This document shows, piece after piece, positions 43,852-55,275 of a stretch of DNA of 64,000 nt (positions are counted from its first letter, which is position 1; each line of letters starts with the position of its first letter). Made by a program: the position numbers and the translations under genes. The DNA comes from Strongylocentrotus purpuratus (Eukaryota > Echinodermata > Echinoidea > Camarodonta > Strongylocentrotidae). The stretch spans positions 10,814,774 through 10,878,773 of the forward strand of contig NW_022145609.1 of assembly GCF_000002235.5 (NCBI RefSeq). The letters are read 5' to 3'. The notes beneath the pieces are model-generated. The model was given only the letters and a program-made list of their open reading frames with translations. It searched no databases and had not been told where the DNA came from.

Positions 43852-45483
43852 TAGAACCGTCCGGGGGACTTCAGCGTGTTTTGTCGGACGGTTTGTCGAA
43901 GAGGTTCATGGGGAGGGGATCTGCAGCGGAAAGCGTGAGGTTGGTGCAGGATGTGATTGACTATTGAGGGACATCCAGTGGTCCGGGGATTATGTTCTCT
44001 TTGGATTTTGAAAAGGCTTTTGGCAATGCGTCACATTTTATCCTGTTCCAAATGTTGCGCAGTGTGAAGAATGTGAGTTTGTTTTGCACTGGAAATGATT
44101 TGCCAGAATTTTGTGTAGATATTTGTTGTGCTTGGTCGGGACTCGGATTCATTGATGTGTTTGAAGTGAGAGGTATTCCAACTGACGTTATTTGGAAAGG
44201 TGGTAACACTGCGTTTGGGAAGAAGGTGTTGTTTCGTCGGGAATGGCGGGATGCCGGTTAGTGGAAATTCAAGGTTGATTAAGGGTGGTGTTTGGGGTGA
44301 CTCGGGGGTGACTCTACATGGACGGATGAGGGAGTGGGCACGCGGTAGCTCTTGTTTGATTTTGGATATACAAGGTTGGAGACAGCGTTTCCGCAGTGTA
44401 GGTTCGGTGCATGGATTCGGTGATGTCGGTGATTTGGGAATGGATGTGGTACGTGTTTCGAATCTTTTGTAAATGGAGGCGGGCGATGTGAGGTGGCTGT
44501 TTTTGTTGTGGGGGTGAAAGATTGCTGTCGTTTGTCGATACGGAGGAGGTTTGGATAACCCGTAGTCCCTTTTTTTGTGGGGGGGGGGGGGGTTCCTTTC
44601 TGGATTTGGATGGCGACTTTGTTTGGAGCGATGTGTTTTCGTTTAGGTGAAGGCAGGTTCGTAAAAGGGTTCGTAGTGGTGGAGTTGGACAGTTTGATTT
44701 TGGGATGGTTCGCAGGATTGTTGCCCCATGGGGGGGGGGGGGGGGGGGTGTATAAATGGCAGGTTGTGTATAGTTATTTGTGTAATGCATGTGGCTTATG
44801 GGGAGGTTGATTCGGCGTTTCACTTTTTGTTGAGTTGCGGGGATGTGATTGTGTTTTGGAAGATGTTATGTGGTTTGATGTTCCGCCTGTTCCAAGTGGA
44901 GCTGCAGGTGAACCGGAAGATGTTGGTTGTGGGTGGGGACGTGGGAGGCGGGAAATGTACTTATGCGCAGTGTCCAGTTTTTGAATTTTGTGTGAGAAGG
45001 ATTGTCGGTGGATCTGTTGTTTGCCCGCGTGCTTTTTTTAAATAAAACTTCAAGTCGTTACTAAGGTATGTTTTTGAGGTATGAATGTGTTGGCAAGGAG
45101 AATGGTACTGGGCTGGAGGTATTGTTGAATATGCTTTAAGTTTTCATTCACTTATTTAGTAATTAATGTAAATATGTATTAAAATTATGGAAATAAAAAT
45201 ATCGCTTGAAGAAAAGAGAGAGAGAGAGAAAAAAATTAGCTTGACAAACTAAGGAAAAGGAAACTAAAGAAATGAAGTATTGCACTCATGTCTTCTCACT
45301 TGGTTAACACTAAAGCCTTTCGAAAGTCCCGTGATGAGCGCATGACTGTAAACAGAGACATTATACTAACAATGTTTAGCTCGACGAGGAGATAGATGTG
45401 ACAACTACCAGGAACTAGCAATCATAACATTAGGACAAAGATCAGTTTATTATGACGCGAAGCTAGACGTCAAGGGACCTCTC

Positions 45484-45494
45484 TGAGTCACGTG
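45484..45494 (+). promoter_or_regulatory. composite AP-1 / E-box site, unit 4
   Basis: TGAGTCACGTG. Here the CRE-bearing foldback MITE is missing, so the upstream context is the uninterrupted form. Confidence 0.45.
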
Positions 45495-45573
45495 GGCTCA
45501 AAATAAAAAAGGACCGGACATCAATATCCGCACAAATAGTTAGTTCGGCGATTCTGTAATGCAGCTGTTCAAC

Positions 45574-45725
45574 CAGGGACCCGTTCACAACGCCTTTCTT
45601 CGATGACAAATGACATACATCAGTGACAAATCTGCTGATAACCAATCAGAAGCAACGACTGCACTAGCTTACAACAAAAACTGTCATTTGTCATCAATGA
45701 CAAGTTTTGTGAAATGGGGGACAGG
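45574..45725. mobile_element. foldback MITE family C, unit 4
   Basis: Same insertion point as in units 2 and 3; a few more substitutions. Confidence 0.65.
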
Positions 45726-45869
45726 TTCATAGATTAACGTACCATCACGTCTCCCTGACCTATGACAGAGTGGTAAAGATTTGTGCATGTTTGGATCAAT
45801 TGCTTGAAGATTTCGTGATTCTGATATCATTTTCAAACCGATGAATTATACTGCAGAAGACGCTGACTG
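45726..45869 (+). other. candidate 5' exon of gene copy 4
   Basis: Ends GACTG|GTAAGT at 45869/45870 with the MNYTAEDAD uORF; partner acceptor 49199. Confidence 0.45.
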
Positions 45870-45900
45870 GTAAGTCGTACAGTCAGAACGAGGCGATGTT

Positions 45901-45969
45901 AATAATAATATAATATAATAACTTTTACTTATATAGCGCTTTTCATAAAACATTTATATCAAAACGAAA
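45901..45969 (+). mobile_element. short SINE/LINE-tail insertion, unit 4
   Basis: Same 69-bp insertion and ATGTT duplication as at 35539. Confidence 0.6.
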
Positions 45970-46390
45970 ATGTTTTCGTAGTGATTTAGATAATCAGTTT
46001 ATATATATATGTAGGCCCTATAGGCTATATAGTATACGGTTGTGTGCATATGTAGGCCCTAGGCTATATAGTATACGGTTGTGTGCATATGTAGGCCCTA
46101 GTCTATATAGTATATGGTTGTTTGCATATAAGGTTCGTGCTTAAATAGTACCACGCAAATGCTTTATTAACGGTTGTCTGATAAGTTTAGGAGTTGCACT
46201 GTTCGTTGAAGGCTGTAAATATTTCTTGCAACACAACGGAGATTGTTATAATGATATGAATGGCACAAATGCTTAGGCTAATTGTATTAATCGAGTAGTC
46301 TACAAGCTACATTTATATCAAGTAGTAGAAATAATACTCGTTTTGAATTGTAGTACAGGGTGCAGTTTATTCCGGTGAAGTTTTATCTTG

Positions 46391-47149
46391 CAGGGGCGGT
46401 GGAGCGACTTCCAAAGTGGGGGGGGGGGGGGGGGGGGGCACCAACAACAAAGGGCGAAAAATTACATCTTGTGAGGACAAAACCCAATCCTCTTTGATCA
46501 TCTATTAATGCGAGCGAGTGTAGCGAGTGAGCTTTGGGGGAAATTACTCTTAGTCGCTTGAAATGAGGGGCGCGTTTAATGATGAGAGGAAAAGGGGACA
46601 ATACGAAAGGGATAAGACACTTATTAGAAAAGATAAGGAGCACGTGTCAAAGTACAAAGAGTAATTATCAGAGGTGAAATGGGGCACTCCGTATACCTAC
46701 AAAAAGAGGAGCTCACCAGGGATGAAAAGGTCCCTAATGGAATGAGAAAAGGGCATTTTTCAACAGAAAATGGGCACTGATCAGATTTTGATAGGGGCAT
46801 TTATCGGAGGTGAAAGGGGGCTTTCATGAGAAGGGGGAAGTGGCTCTTATTGAAAAGAAAAAGAGGCGTTTGTTAAAATAAACAGGGCGATTATCAGAGA
46901 TGAAAAGGTGTAATTTTGAGAAGGTAAAGAGGCTCTTATAAGAAGATAAAAGAGCATTTATTACAAAGGAGAAATGGCACCTGTCAAAGGAAATTGGTCA
47001 CCAGCCTCTCAGATTTTGATAGGGCATTTATCGGAGATGAAGGGGGCACTTATCAATAGTGAAAAGGGGCACTTACTAGAAAAGTGGGGGGGGGGGGGGG
47101 GGTACGCTGTGTGACTCTTAAACTTCCATCCCCGGGAAGGCCTCCTCTG
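46391..47149 (+). mobile_element. G-rich CAG-ended element, unit 4
   Basis: Orthologous in position to the unit-2 and unit-3 copies. Confidence 0.6.
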
Positions 47150-47294
47150 CATACTTAAAGGAAAACAGAATAAACAAGTGCTCTTTCAGGCGATGCATGT
47201 AGTTCTGAGAGTGTGGGACTCGCAAGCGGATGTTCATAATGCACGTATACAAACAAGGGAAACGATAATTATTAGAGCATGCATGGATCCTACC

Positions 47295-47999
47295 CAGGGC
47301 CGGCGAATTCTTCTCATGACCGGGGGACGAAATGCGAGGGACGAGGGAGCAGTGGCGTATTGAGCAAAAACGTTTAGGGGGACAGAAAAAAAAATCCGCA
47401 TCACCCCCACTCTTACATGTTACATGCAGGCCCCGCGCAACGTTTTTTAAAGCGGGTGGGGGGGGGGGGGCTAAAGATTTAACGATCAAGTAGAGCAAAG
47501 CGAGCGGAGCAAGTGAAGCTTAAATTGACATTGGGGTTTTAGGCATCTAATCGCGGTCAGATGAGCAACCAGGGAGCAGACCATTCCATTTCAGCAACAT
47601 TTATAAATCACTGGTGTCGAATTAGAAATACCACCCCAACAGTACGACAGTGCGAGGGAGCATAGTGAACGAGAAGGGTGAAGGTGACGGAAGTGACTAC
47701 CCCTTCACATGTAGTATAATTTTTATTGTATTAAAATACCTTAGCGAAAATTTAGTATAAAAACAAACAATATACTTTTTCACACGTCACTTTCTCTACA
47801 ATATTAACTTGTACATTTTTTAAAAGAGTCGTAGCTACCGAGCGGGACGATTTTTGCATTTTTATTTTCCTAAATGCTGCACTCTTGGGCCCTCCAGAGC
47901 CTAAAAGTGTGTTGCAGTCTTTGCCATACATTTTTTGCTCTTTTTCAAATTTTCCGGGGGGGGGGGGGCGTCCCCCCACCCCCGGGATTGCCGCCTCTG
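47295..47999 (+). mobile_element. second CAG-ended element, unit 4
   Basis: Ends as in unit 2, about 115 bp shorter inside. Confidence 0.55.
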
Positions 48000-49271
48000 A
48001 ACTGAATTCTACCACATGATTAAAGTGTCCGTTAACTATGTTTGTACATTATTTTGTAAACAGCAAATTATGACCTTAAATGATGAAACAATTATTGTAC
48101 CCCTACCCCGTTGGTGTTGGGACGTTAGGGTGGTGAGGGTGGTTGAACGGGGGCGATGACGACTCCCTTTCTTGGAATATACAAAAGCATCCTAAAATGA
48201 CGGGACTCTTATCACATATACAATGATCTGACAAAATATTGTCCATGTATGCACTAATATGGTGCTTTTCCACATTAATCTTTATTTAGCATCTCCCATA
48301 GTTCATTAAAGTAAACGAATTTTTGGTGACATATAATTTTATTACTATCTAGCTGTATGTTAATTTTTTATTTGAGAAAATCTGTTTAATGCACGTTACG
48401 CCGTATGGTGTGATGAGTTTTGCTTATACCCATAATGTTAACGAATCTCTGTCTTTGAAATGTTTTAAATCAAGATTTAAGTAGGACAGAAATATTTAGT
48501 TCTTGTGTGAAACAGGGGTTTCGTTGGTTTCTTCTTTTCGTCATTTCTTCTTGTTTTGTGTCGTTATCTTTTCGTATGCGTGTTTGTATGTCCTAGTTCT
48601 TTTCAGCACATGTATTCATTGTTTTTGCCCATTTATAATTTGTATTCAAAATGTTTTGATATTTATGTAATGGTTAACGGCCCTCTCGCCACATACGTTT
48701 GCTCTTAGAGAAGTTTCCACCTGTAGTTCATTTCACTGTATATATTCGACCATTTGTACTGGACTGGAAAAAGAATAGGCCTATACGGCTTGACATAGCG
48801 CAACGTATGGACAGCGAAATAAGATGACGGTCTTTTACTAACCATTCTCAGCGCATATATCGAGATACTAGTAATCCAGCGAACCATAGTTCAAATCTAC
48901 TTCTGGGCACTCACTGTGCTCTTCTGCATTGTTTTTCAGTACAGATAAAGTTCCCCGACAATACAACTATCGGCCCCCTCTATCTTTTACCTTCCCCCGT
49001 CTCCCTTTCTGTTCCTCCTCCTCCTGTCCCTCCTCCACTCTCTCTCCATCTCTCTACCCCCTCCCATGCACTGGTACTGTTGTATACTAAGAAATGAAAC
49101 TTTGCTATATGATCATGTTAAAGGTGTATAAACTGCATGATACCCAACTGTAATTATATTTATCCTCTTTTCATTCTTTGTCTTTTCAGATATTATTTCA
49201 GGATCGACAGCAGAACTTTCATGATTGATTCTCGAAATTAACCGAGCATCACCGGTTCTCACCATCTGACC

Positions 49272-51004
49272 ATGGCATCGGCATTTCAATCAGGATCTTC
49301 GGGCAAATGTCAGGGTAGCGACTGCAAGAGTGGCGATTTTGTTGCCACCTTCAGTATCAAAGAACAGCAGGCCCTGTGCGAGGACTGCGTCTCGAGCAAA
49401 GCTCAGGCAATTCGGGACCAAGAACCCCAAGATTGGTCTTGTGACAAGCACAGGCAACCCATCAAATACTTCTGCCGCACCCATGGCATTCCTCTGTGCC
49501 AGACTTGTGCTTTCCTTTTGCACCAGAAACCATGCACGGTGCAAGATCTTGAGGATGCCGTTAGGGAAAAGCGGTCGAGGTTAGAGATGCTGATACCCAG
49601 AGTGACTGAAAAGCGCCACAAGCTACAGCAGAAAGCCTCCAGGATAAAAGAGTATGGCGGTGGTTTAGAGCAGCACTTCAAAAGTGTGAAAGATAAGATC
49701 GAGAGGACTTTTGGCACAGAGTCCGAGGACATCGATTCGTTGGAGAAAACGGAACTTGAGAGCTTACGAAAAGATGCCGACGAGCGGATTCGGAAAATAG
49801 AAGAGGAATTAAACGCACAACTAGAGAAGAGAAGACAAGTAGCATACTCTAAGCGCGAGAAGATCGGCCGTACAAAACAGAGGCTAGCGGATGACCTGAT
49901 AAAAGTTCAAGAACGGACACTCAGTAAGGTGGATAAATTGAAGTCACAGGTCGATATAATAATGGATTCTGTAGAGAATACTCAACGCTGTCTTGAAAAA
50001 ATTGTAATGGACGACAAAGAGTTGATTGGCCAAGCAGACATGTTGGAAACATCATTGACAAGATTGATGGATACCGACATCAATATAAATATGTTGGAAC
50101 GCACCGTGCAAAGAGGACAGCAAGTACACTTCAAATTAGATGACAATGTCCATGAAAGCAAGGTTTTAGGAGCTGAAGAATCATGGGAACTGATCGACAG
50201 AGTTGCTATTGAAAAAAACCTCGTCAAATCTTATTTCATCGGTGCCATTGATGAAGAGCAAATGGTAGTGTCAGATATGGCTTGCCGCACGCTGTACGTT
50301 ACAAACCTGAAGGATAAAGCCACAACTAAGGTTCTAGAACGTTCTGGAAATTACAAGAAAGTCGTTCTTGTACATCTATGGGGAAGGGGATGATCCTCTG
50401 TGGAAATTTCTGCAAGGGTGCAACCGGAAGTTGTTTCAAAGGTGTAAGCCTTTACAATCGGCAATGGGAGTTCATCATGGATGTGGAGCTACCAAAGAAC
50501 CCTGAGAGTGAGCAGACCTTCGCATCAGTGCACGTTGAGAAAGGTGGGAGGATCCTAGCCGCAGTGGCTTGCCAATCTGACATACACGTCATCAACCCAG
50601 GCGATGGCATCGTCAGTCAGTCAATGAAAACCGGAGTAGGAAAAATCCAATGGCTTCGTTCTCTGCCGTCAGGTAATCTCGTCGCGAAGACGGGACCTTG
50701 TGAGTTCACCATGATGGATCCGACAGGATCGAACCGGATTTGCATCAAGCACGACCGATGGGATGGATGTCTCTACGATGTGGATCTCTCTGATGGTTCC
50801 ATTTACGTCGTGTATAGAGACAAGACTCATAATGTGTATGCAGTGGATATGGTATCAAGTGATGGTGAACTTGAAGCGACCAAGGTAGTGGAATACCCAG
50901 TGTCAAAGAACCGAAAAGACGTTGTCCTCCCCTGTGTTGTGACGGCATCGGGAAAGCTGATTACATGCAACGGAGAGTACTTTTACGTGTTCAAACTTTC
51001 TTAA
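49272..51004 (+). pseudogene. RING-less TRIM-like protein, copy 4 (1-bp deletion)
   Basis: One base is missing from the T run at about 50364-50366 (GTCGTTCTTG against GTCGTTTCTTG in the others). It shifts the frame near codon 365, so the reading ends after 373 residues inside the propeller. The rest of the gene is otherwise undamaged and reopens at 50378. All zinc ligands are kept. The first two-thirds is the most diverged of the four (RQPIKYFCRTHGIP in B-box 2, AIEKNLVKS before the propeller), whereas the last 600 bp are almost identical to copy 2. Acceptor at 49199; upstream it keeps the roughly 280-bp pyrimidine-rich segment shared with copy 1. Sequencing error at a short T run is an alternative to true loss. 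Confidence 0.8.
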
Positions 51005-51248
51005 CAAAACAAATTATAAAGTGTTTCTCCCCAATTAGGCAATTGCTAACTTCTCTCTCTAGTGTCGTAATCCACAATGTGATTTATCAAGTTTATCGTG
51101 ATTTGCTTGTGTTTTGACTTATTTCCCTCCCGTTAGATGTTTCATCATTTCGAGTCCACTCAAATTGGTCTGAAAAAGCCCTTGTTAAGTGATAATTATG
51201 TAGCAGGGACTTACATTCATCTTCAGAATTGGGTACAGCAACACATTA

Positions 51249-51660
51249 GTTTTTATTCGCATCTTAGTAATTTCTTATTCTGAAATGCTTTTTGACCACT
51301 AAGGACCTACTCGTCAGTGTGTTTGCTGTGTATGGGTGTGTGCGTGTGTGTGCGTGTGTGTGTGTGTGAGAGAGAGAGTATTTGTATGTTCTATATTCTG
51401 TAGCTTAGTATTTTCATCCATTGTATAATCATACGTAACATTGTTTTTTTTTTACTGTAAATGTATGTATTTTGTTATAGGGCCCCGCTCACAAGCTTAG
51501 CTTCTAAAGGGGTCCTAAAACCGTTCAGTTTATGATGTAATCAAGTTAGAATATGTTGATTGATGTACTATTACCAGTCTCTTTTTCATGTAACAGATTA
51601 TATCATGCTTTGTATGGTTTTGAATAAAATAAAATGAAATGAAATGAAATGAAATGAAAT
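51249..51660 (+). mobile_element. 5'-truncated LINE tail with (GAAAT)n end
   Basis: An insertion of about 412 bp interrupting the 3' flank at ACACATTA/TTAATG, absent from units 1-3. It contains a GT-repeat, then GGGCCCCGCTCACAAGCTTAGC, comparable to the 3' UTR of the LINE ending at 17880, and ends in AATAAAATAAAATGAAATGA-type pentamers. Short ATTA repeats at both edges fit a target duplication. It lies between the stop codon and the conserved AATAAA, so it would lengthen the 3' UTR of copy 4. Confidence 0.7.
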
Positions 51661-51786
51661 TAATGGGATGCTTACATCACGCAGTGTCTACACGCACGTA
51701 TGATTTGAGGTGAACCGCCCGACACCAATGCACCTTATATTAAGAACTATAGGAAGTATGGTTAGTTGGACAACATTTACCTTACT

Positions 51787-51792
51787 AATAAA
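51787..51792 (+). terminator. candidate poly(A) signal, copy 4
   Basis: Conserved AATAAA, now about 780 bp after the stop because of the LINE tail, which itself brings AATAAA near 51623. Confidence 0.4.
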
Positions 51793-51809
51793 TGTTGCAT
51801 GTCATGGAC

Positions 51810-52154
51810 CAGGGGCGGATCCAGCCGGCGACAGGAGGGGGGGGGGCAAATCTTGAGATTTTTTTTTTTTAGCGCCGACTCAGCCGGCCGGGCCGGTGAA
51901 TAAGCGAGGGGGGGGGGGGGGGGGGGGGGGGGTAAGAGCACATTTTTTTTTGAGGAAAAATTTAGCGCCGACTCAGCAGGTCGGTGAATAAGCGGGGGGG
52001 GGGATGATTCGAGAGGAGAACCACTATTTTTTTTTGAGGGGGGTGAAGAAAAAAAAGGTTTAATTTACGTTATTAATCTTTTTTTTTTTACCGTTTTGGG
52101 GGGCTCCGGGGGGGGGGGCCGGGCCGGAGAAATCGCTACGTGTATCCGCGCCTG
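51810..52154 (+). mobile_element. non-autonomous hAT element, unit 4
   Basis: TCATGGAC duplication at 51802-51809 and 52155-52162; long G run near 51907-51931. Confidence 0.87.
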
Positions 52155-52162
52155 TCATGGAC

Positions 52163-53141
52163 AATAATATTATGACATAATTTGTATATACTTACACTCA
52201 GTCGGCTATAAGGTTTTTTTTTTTATTTGTAAGAATATGGTAGTTTTTGATAATCTTATGACTGTATTGTTGGTAACTCTGTCTTCAAAATGATGGGAAA
52301 GTATATAATACTAGAAAGTTTCAAGCTAGCGAAATTCGGTTTATTCTGTTGAATAAACGAGGCTTCTCCAGTTATGTGTATTTGATTTCTGTTTGGAAAT
52401 TCAAAACGATGTGCAAATCTAATTTTGTTGTAAATAAGTAGCAATTACGATTAACCTAAGGGTCGATATTGTATACAAAGTTTAGATCGCATTATATTGA
52501 TGTCATCGTTCATGTTCAATTTAGTTTAGAAGTACATACATGTGGTATTGATTCTTTTTGAGCCACTGCTCTTCATTACTATCTGCATTAAAGTACAATC
52601 ACTGATAACAATGCACGAGACAGAATCAAAAGTTTGTGTCAATTCTAAGAGGAGTCAGTATACGTCTAATGAATTTCCAAGAAAATGTGCCATTTATTAA
52701 ACTATGAGGTTACGATAATTGTTGTATTGCATTGACGTCACGACTTTTAAATGTGTACAGTAACTCTATATGAATACGATTCTCTCTGTTATCAACTTTT
52801 GTAAACAAAATTAATTATTTACAAGTATGACGAGGGAGACGAAATTATATATCTATTTGAATGATAACTTTACACAATAGAGAAATAGGAAACCTCTCTT
52901 TCTACAGAATATTATTGTTTCCTTGTAAAAATAGAAAACTATACCCTTTGAATTTGAATAAATCCCATTCGGAGAAAAAAAACAGATGAAACGGATATGT
53001 GAGCATCATGTTCAGTAAGATATTCTTCCGATCTGAAGAGAATAGGAAAAAGGAAGTATTCAAACAACAACAAAAATGTTAAGTCCCTGTCACACCGCAC
53101 AAATGACCGATTAATGACATAATCTTTTATTGGGGGTAATG
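52163..53141 (+). other. 3' flank of unit 4
   Basis: Homologous to the unit-1 and unit-3 flanks. In the segment at 52530-52590 it matches unit 1, which units 2 and 3 lack. No gene. Confidence 0.55.
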
Positions 53142-53145
53142 TTAA

Positions 53146-54075
53146 AGTAGATATTCATTGATTTTAAAAACTAACTTTATTTTCATTATTGCAAAGTTGA
53201 AACTTTGATTCGACAAGGTTATTAAAATTCAATGCCTGGAAACATTCGAAGTAATGATTATTATAAATTAAAAAACGTTTAAATACAGCCCCAGCATAGC
53301 ACCCGAAGAGCTCTCCGAACGCTGCTGAGATGCGTGAGATCACAGTATGGACATGACTTGGACAAGCAGACGATGTCCCATGATATCTCACACATTTTCG
53401 GTGCCTGTGTTTTCATCTTTTCTTGAGTTTTTCTCTTACTTCACTACCGTCAGGCTAAATGTATTATTTATTGCCTCACTCTAAACCCCGGCATGGTTTT
53501 ATTTTGATGACAAATGCAGCGATACAAAAATAAAGGAATCTGTCGCTTGTAAACAAAATAAGACGCCATTGTATATTCAGCTACACATACTGGGGTATGT
53601 TCCGCGTTTCAAGAGGGAACAAATGTCTTCCTTAATGTCATTCCGGGGCTTTTCAATTTGAAAGTCTTGTTTCTTTGATTGTTAATTAACCCCTATCCTG
53701 TGTATTTACAATCAAAAGATTTTAGTTATCAGAATCAGGTCATATCCCCTTTTGAATGGTTTGACATGCCATTACATTTATATACACTAAACTCATTTTT
53801 AATTTGACAAATAATAGCTTTGCAAATATGTTCATTCTCTATGGGATGTCGTCTGCTTGGGCAGTGTTGGTCCGTATAGTGACGTCATTAAAACATCGTT
53901 ATTTTTCCGGCGAATCTCTCGTATATCCCAGCTGCTATGGAGGTGGTTGTATTTGTATTTTATAAAACACCCGATATGTAGTTGACCTAAAACTTGTCCG
54001 ATGGCCATCTGTTAGCTTACCAGTTTCTAGTGATACATTAGTTGACATATTTGTTATCTTCTTTGAATTTCACCT
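53146..54075. mobile_element. 930-bp TTAA-flanked foldback element
   Basis: TTAA at 53142-53145 and 54076-54079. Without it the sequence GGTAATGTTAATAGCTTGTTCAG matches the other units. Termini are weakly inverted (AGTAGATATTCATTG against AGGTGAAATTCAAAG). Stronger subterminal inverted repeats surround CAAGCAGACGATGTCCCAT (53363-53381) and its partner near 53840. No transposase; probably a second, unrelated piggyBac-type non-autonomous family. Confidence 0.65.
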
Positions 54076-54146
54076 TTAATAGCTTGTTCAGTCTATCGTT
54101 AAGTATACTGTCGACTGAATTGGCGCTGTTTTGTGTATTGCTGTAA

Positions 54147-54274
54147 TACCTCAGTCACACCGCAAAAACCGACTTTAGACCGACTCCAAACCGACCGTTG
54201 ACCATAGGCGTAATGTAATATTTCCGTTCGATGCGTTGTTGGTCTGGCGTCGGTCTATCTGTGTGACTAAGGTA
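54147..54274. mobile_element. 128-bp MITE with TACCTYAGTCACAC ends
   Basis: TACCTCAGTCACAC at the left and GTGTGACTAAGGTA at the right, inverted with 13 of 14 positions equal. Inner GACCGACTCC and GGCGTCGGTC also pair. Left-truncated relatives sit at the same place in the other units (about 23190, 32247 and 42358), so this copy is the best preserved. Confidence 0.7.
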
Positions 54275-54289
54275 TGGTCCGTCCATCAA

Positions 54290-54928
54290 AAATGCGATAT
54301 GTTTTTTTTTTTAGCAAGAAACGTTTTGGTCTCATTATTTGCAACGAGTGGACGGGTACAATGTTTGTTTAATAATGGCACCAACCATTCGAAGTGTGTC
54401 GCAATTTTAATTAACGGAGACCCGAAAATTGATGTAATAAGTACTTTTATTAAAAGTGACGGAAGAATTAAGGCTACTCATTTGAGCATCAATGGACTGT
54501 GTTATTTTCTTTTGAATGCTTATGCTGCTACAAAAAAGTCGGGAAAAGTTCCTTCATAAAATGCTTTTTAAATTGGTTGAATAAAGTTAAAGAAGATAAT
54601 GGTATTTTGGTCGCAGGAGGGGACTGGCATTGTGTTAAAAATAAGGGAATGGATACACAAATGTTCATTTTGATAAATATTTCAAAGATTTAATTGTTAG
54701 TACTCCGACCGATGAAGAGGCATTGAAGTGTAAAGACGCATTGCAATGTATGAAAAATAATAAAACCCCTGGAAGTGGTGGTCTTAGTGTGGAATTTTAC
54801 AAGGTTTTTTGGTTGTAAATGAAAGATTTGGTTATTGCAAGTTTAAATCAGGGCTATCAAAAACAAAAGTTTTCCTCTTCCCAACGGCAGGGTCTAATTG
54901 CATTGTTGTTTGGGAAGGGGTTTCTAGA
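54290..54928 (+). mobile_element. decayed Tx1-type LINE, unit 4 (truncated)
   Basis: Endonuclease part (GTNHSKCVAILINGD) to RT entry (CMKNNKTPGSGGLSVEFYKVF) and QRQGLIALLFGK, then cut off. Frameshifted. A hAT-type end (CAGGGGCGGATCCAGCCGGC) follows at 54930 without a recognisable right terminus. Confidence 0.68.
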
Positions 54929-55130
54929 CCAGGGGCGGATCCAGCCGGCGGCAGGGGAGGGGGCCCAATCTTCTGTGTGCCCATGCCTTGAGCCATAATG
55001 CATGGTCGTACAGAGGATTTTTTTTAATGTTAGGGACCGGGGTAAAATTTAATGAATTATTGAAAATTTATTGCATTTTCTTTTTTTAATTATTTGTGGG
55101 AACTGCCCTCTACCCTAGCCCCCGCTGCGT

Positions 55131-55275
55131 ACAGTCATGGTTGAGTGGCAGAGCAATGGCCCCATAACTGTGAGGCTCCATGATCAAAACCGTGTCGATG
55201 TGCGATATTAGTGCCCTTTTGTGAGGCATTAATCCTCATTACTGTCATTTATGACTTAAGGGCGTTGGTCCCCTA
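55131..55275 (+). mobile_element. tRNA-derived SINE candidate
   Basis: Pol III-type internal promoter: A box TGGCAGAGCAATGG (55146-55159) and B box GATCAAAAC (55182-55190), 36 nt apart, in a tRNA-like context. A body with GTGAGGCATTAATCC and TATGACTTAAGGGCG follows. Not a functional tRNA because the arms do not pair. Ends are approximate. Confidence 0.45.

Larger units (their letters stand above)
34687..45288 (+). repeat. segmental tandem duplication, unit 3
   Basis: About 10.6 kb, collinear with unit 2. Extra length comes from two TTAA-flanked elements (40876-41407, 43056-43550); length is lost inside the second CAG-ended element. Confidence 0.85.
42475..45288 (+). mobile_element. decayed Tx1-type LINE, unit 3
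   Basis: Longest of the array copies. Endonuclease part 42545-42770, MKNNKTPGSNGLSAEFYKVF near 42957-43018, RT middle with LDFEKAFGNASHFILFQML at about 43998-44055 and a following ICCAWSG stretch, C-terminal part 44760-45050. Multiply frameshifted. Host for a piggyBac-type MITE (43056-43550) and the palindromic array (43730-43851). Confidence 0.72.
45289..54928 (+). repeat. segmental tandem duplication, unit 4 (last, truncated)
   Basis: Collinear with units 2 and 3 up to a shortened Tx1 LINE. It has lost about 110 bp near 45350 and gained a LINE tail (51249-51660) and a 930-bp TTAA element. Confidence 0.8.

Noticed and set aside
44314-44823. 169-codon minus-strand frame
   Set aside because: Antisense to the C-terminal part of a decayed Tx1 LINE and driven by its G runs; no domain.
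50360-50380. Programmed frameshifting in copy 4
   Set aside because: The change is a one-base loss in a T run relative to three paralogues, with no slippery heptamer or conserved downstream structure visible.
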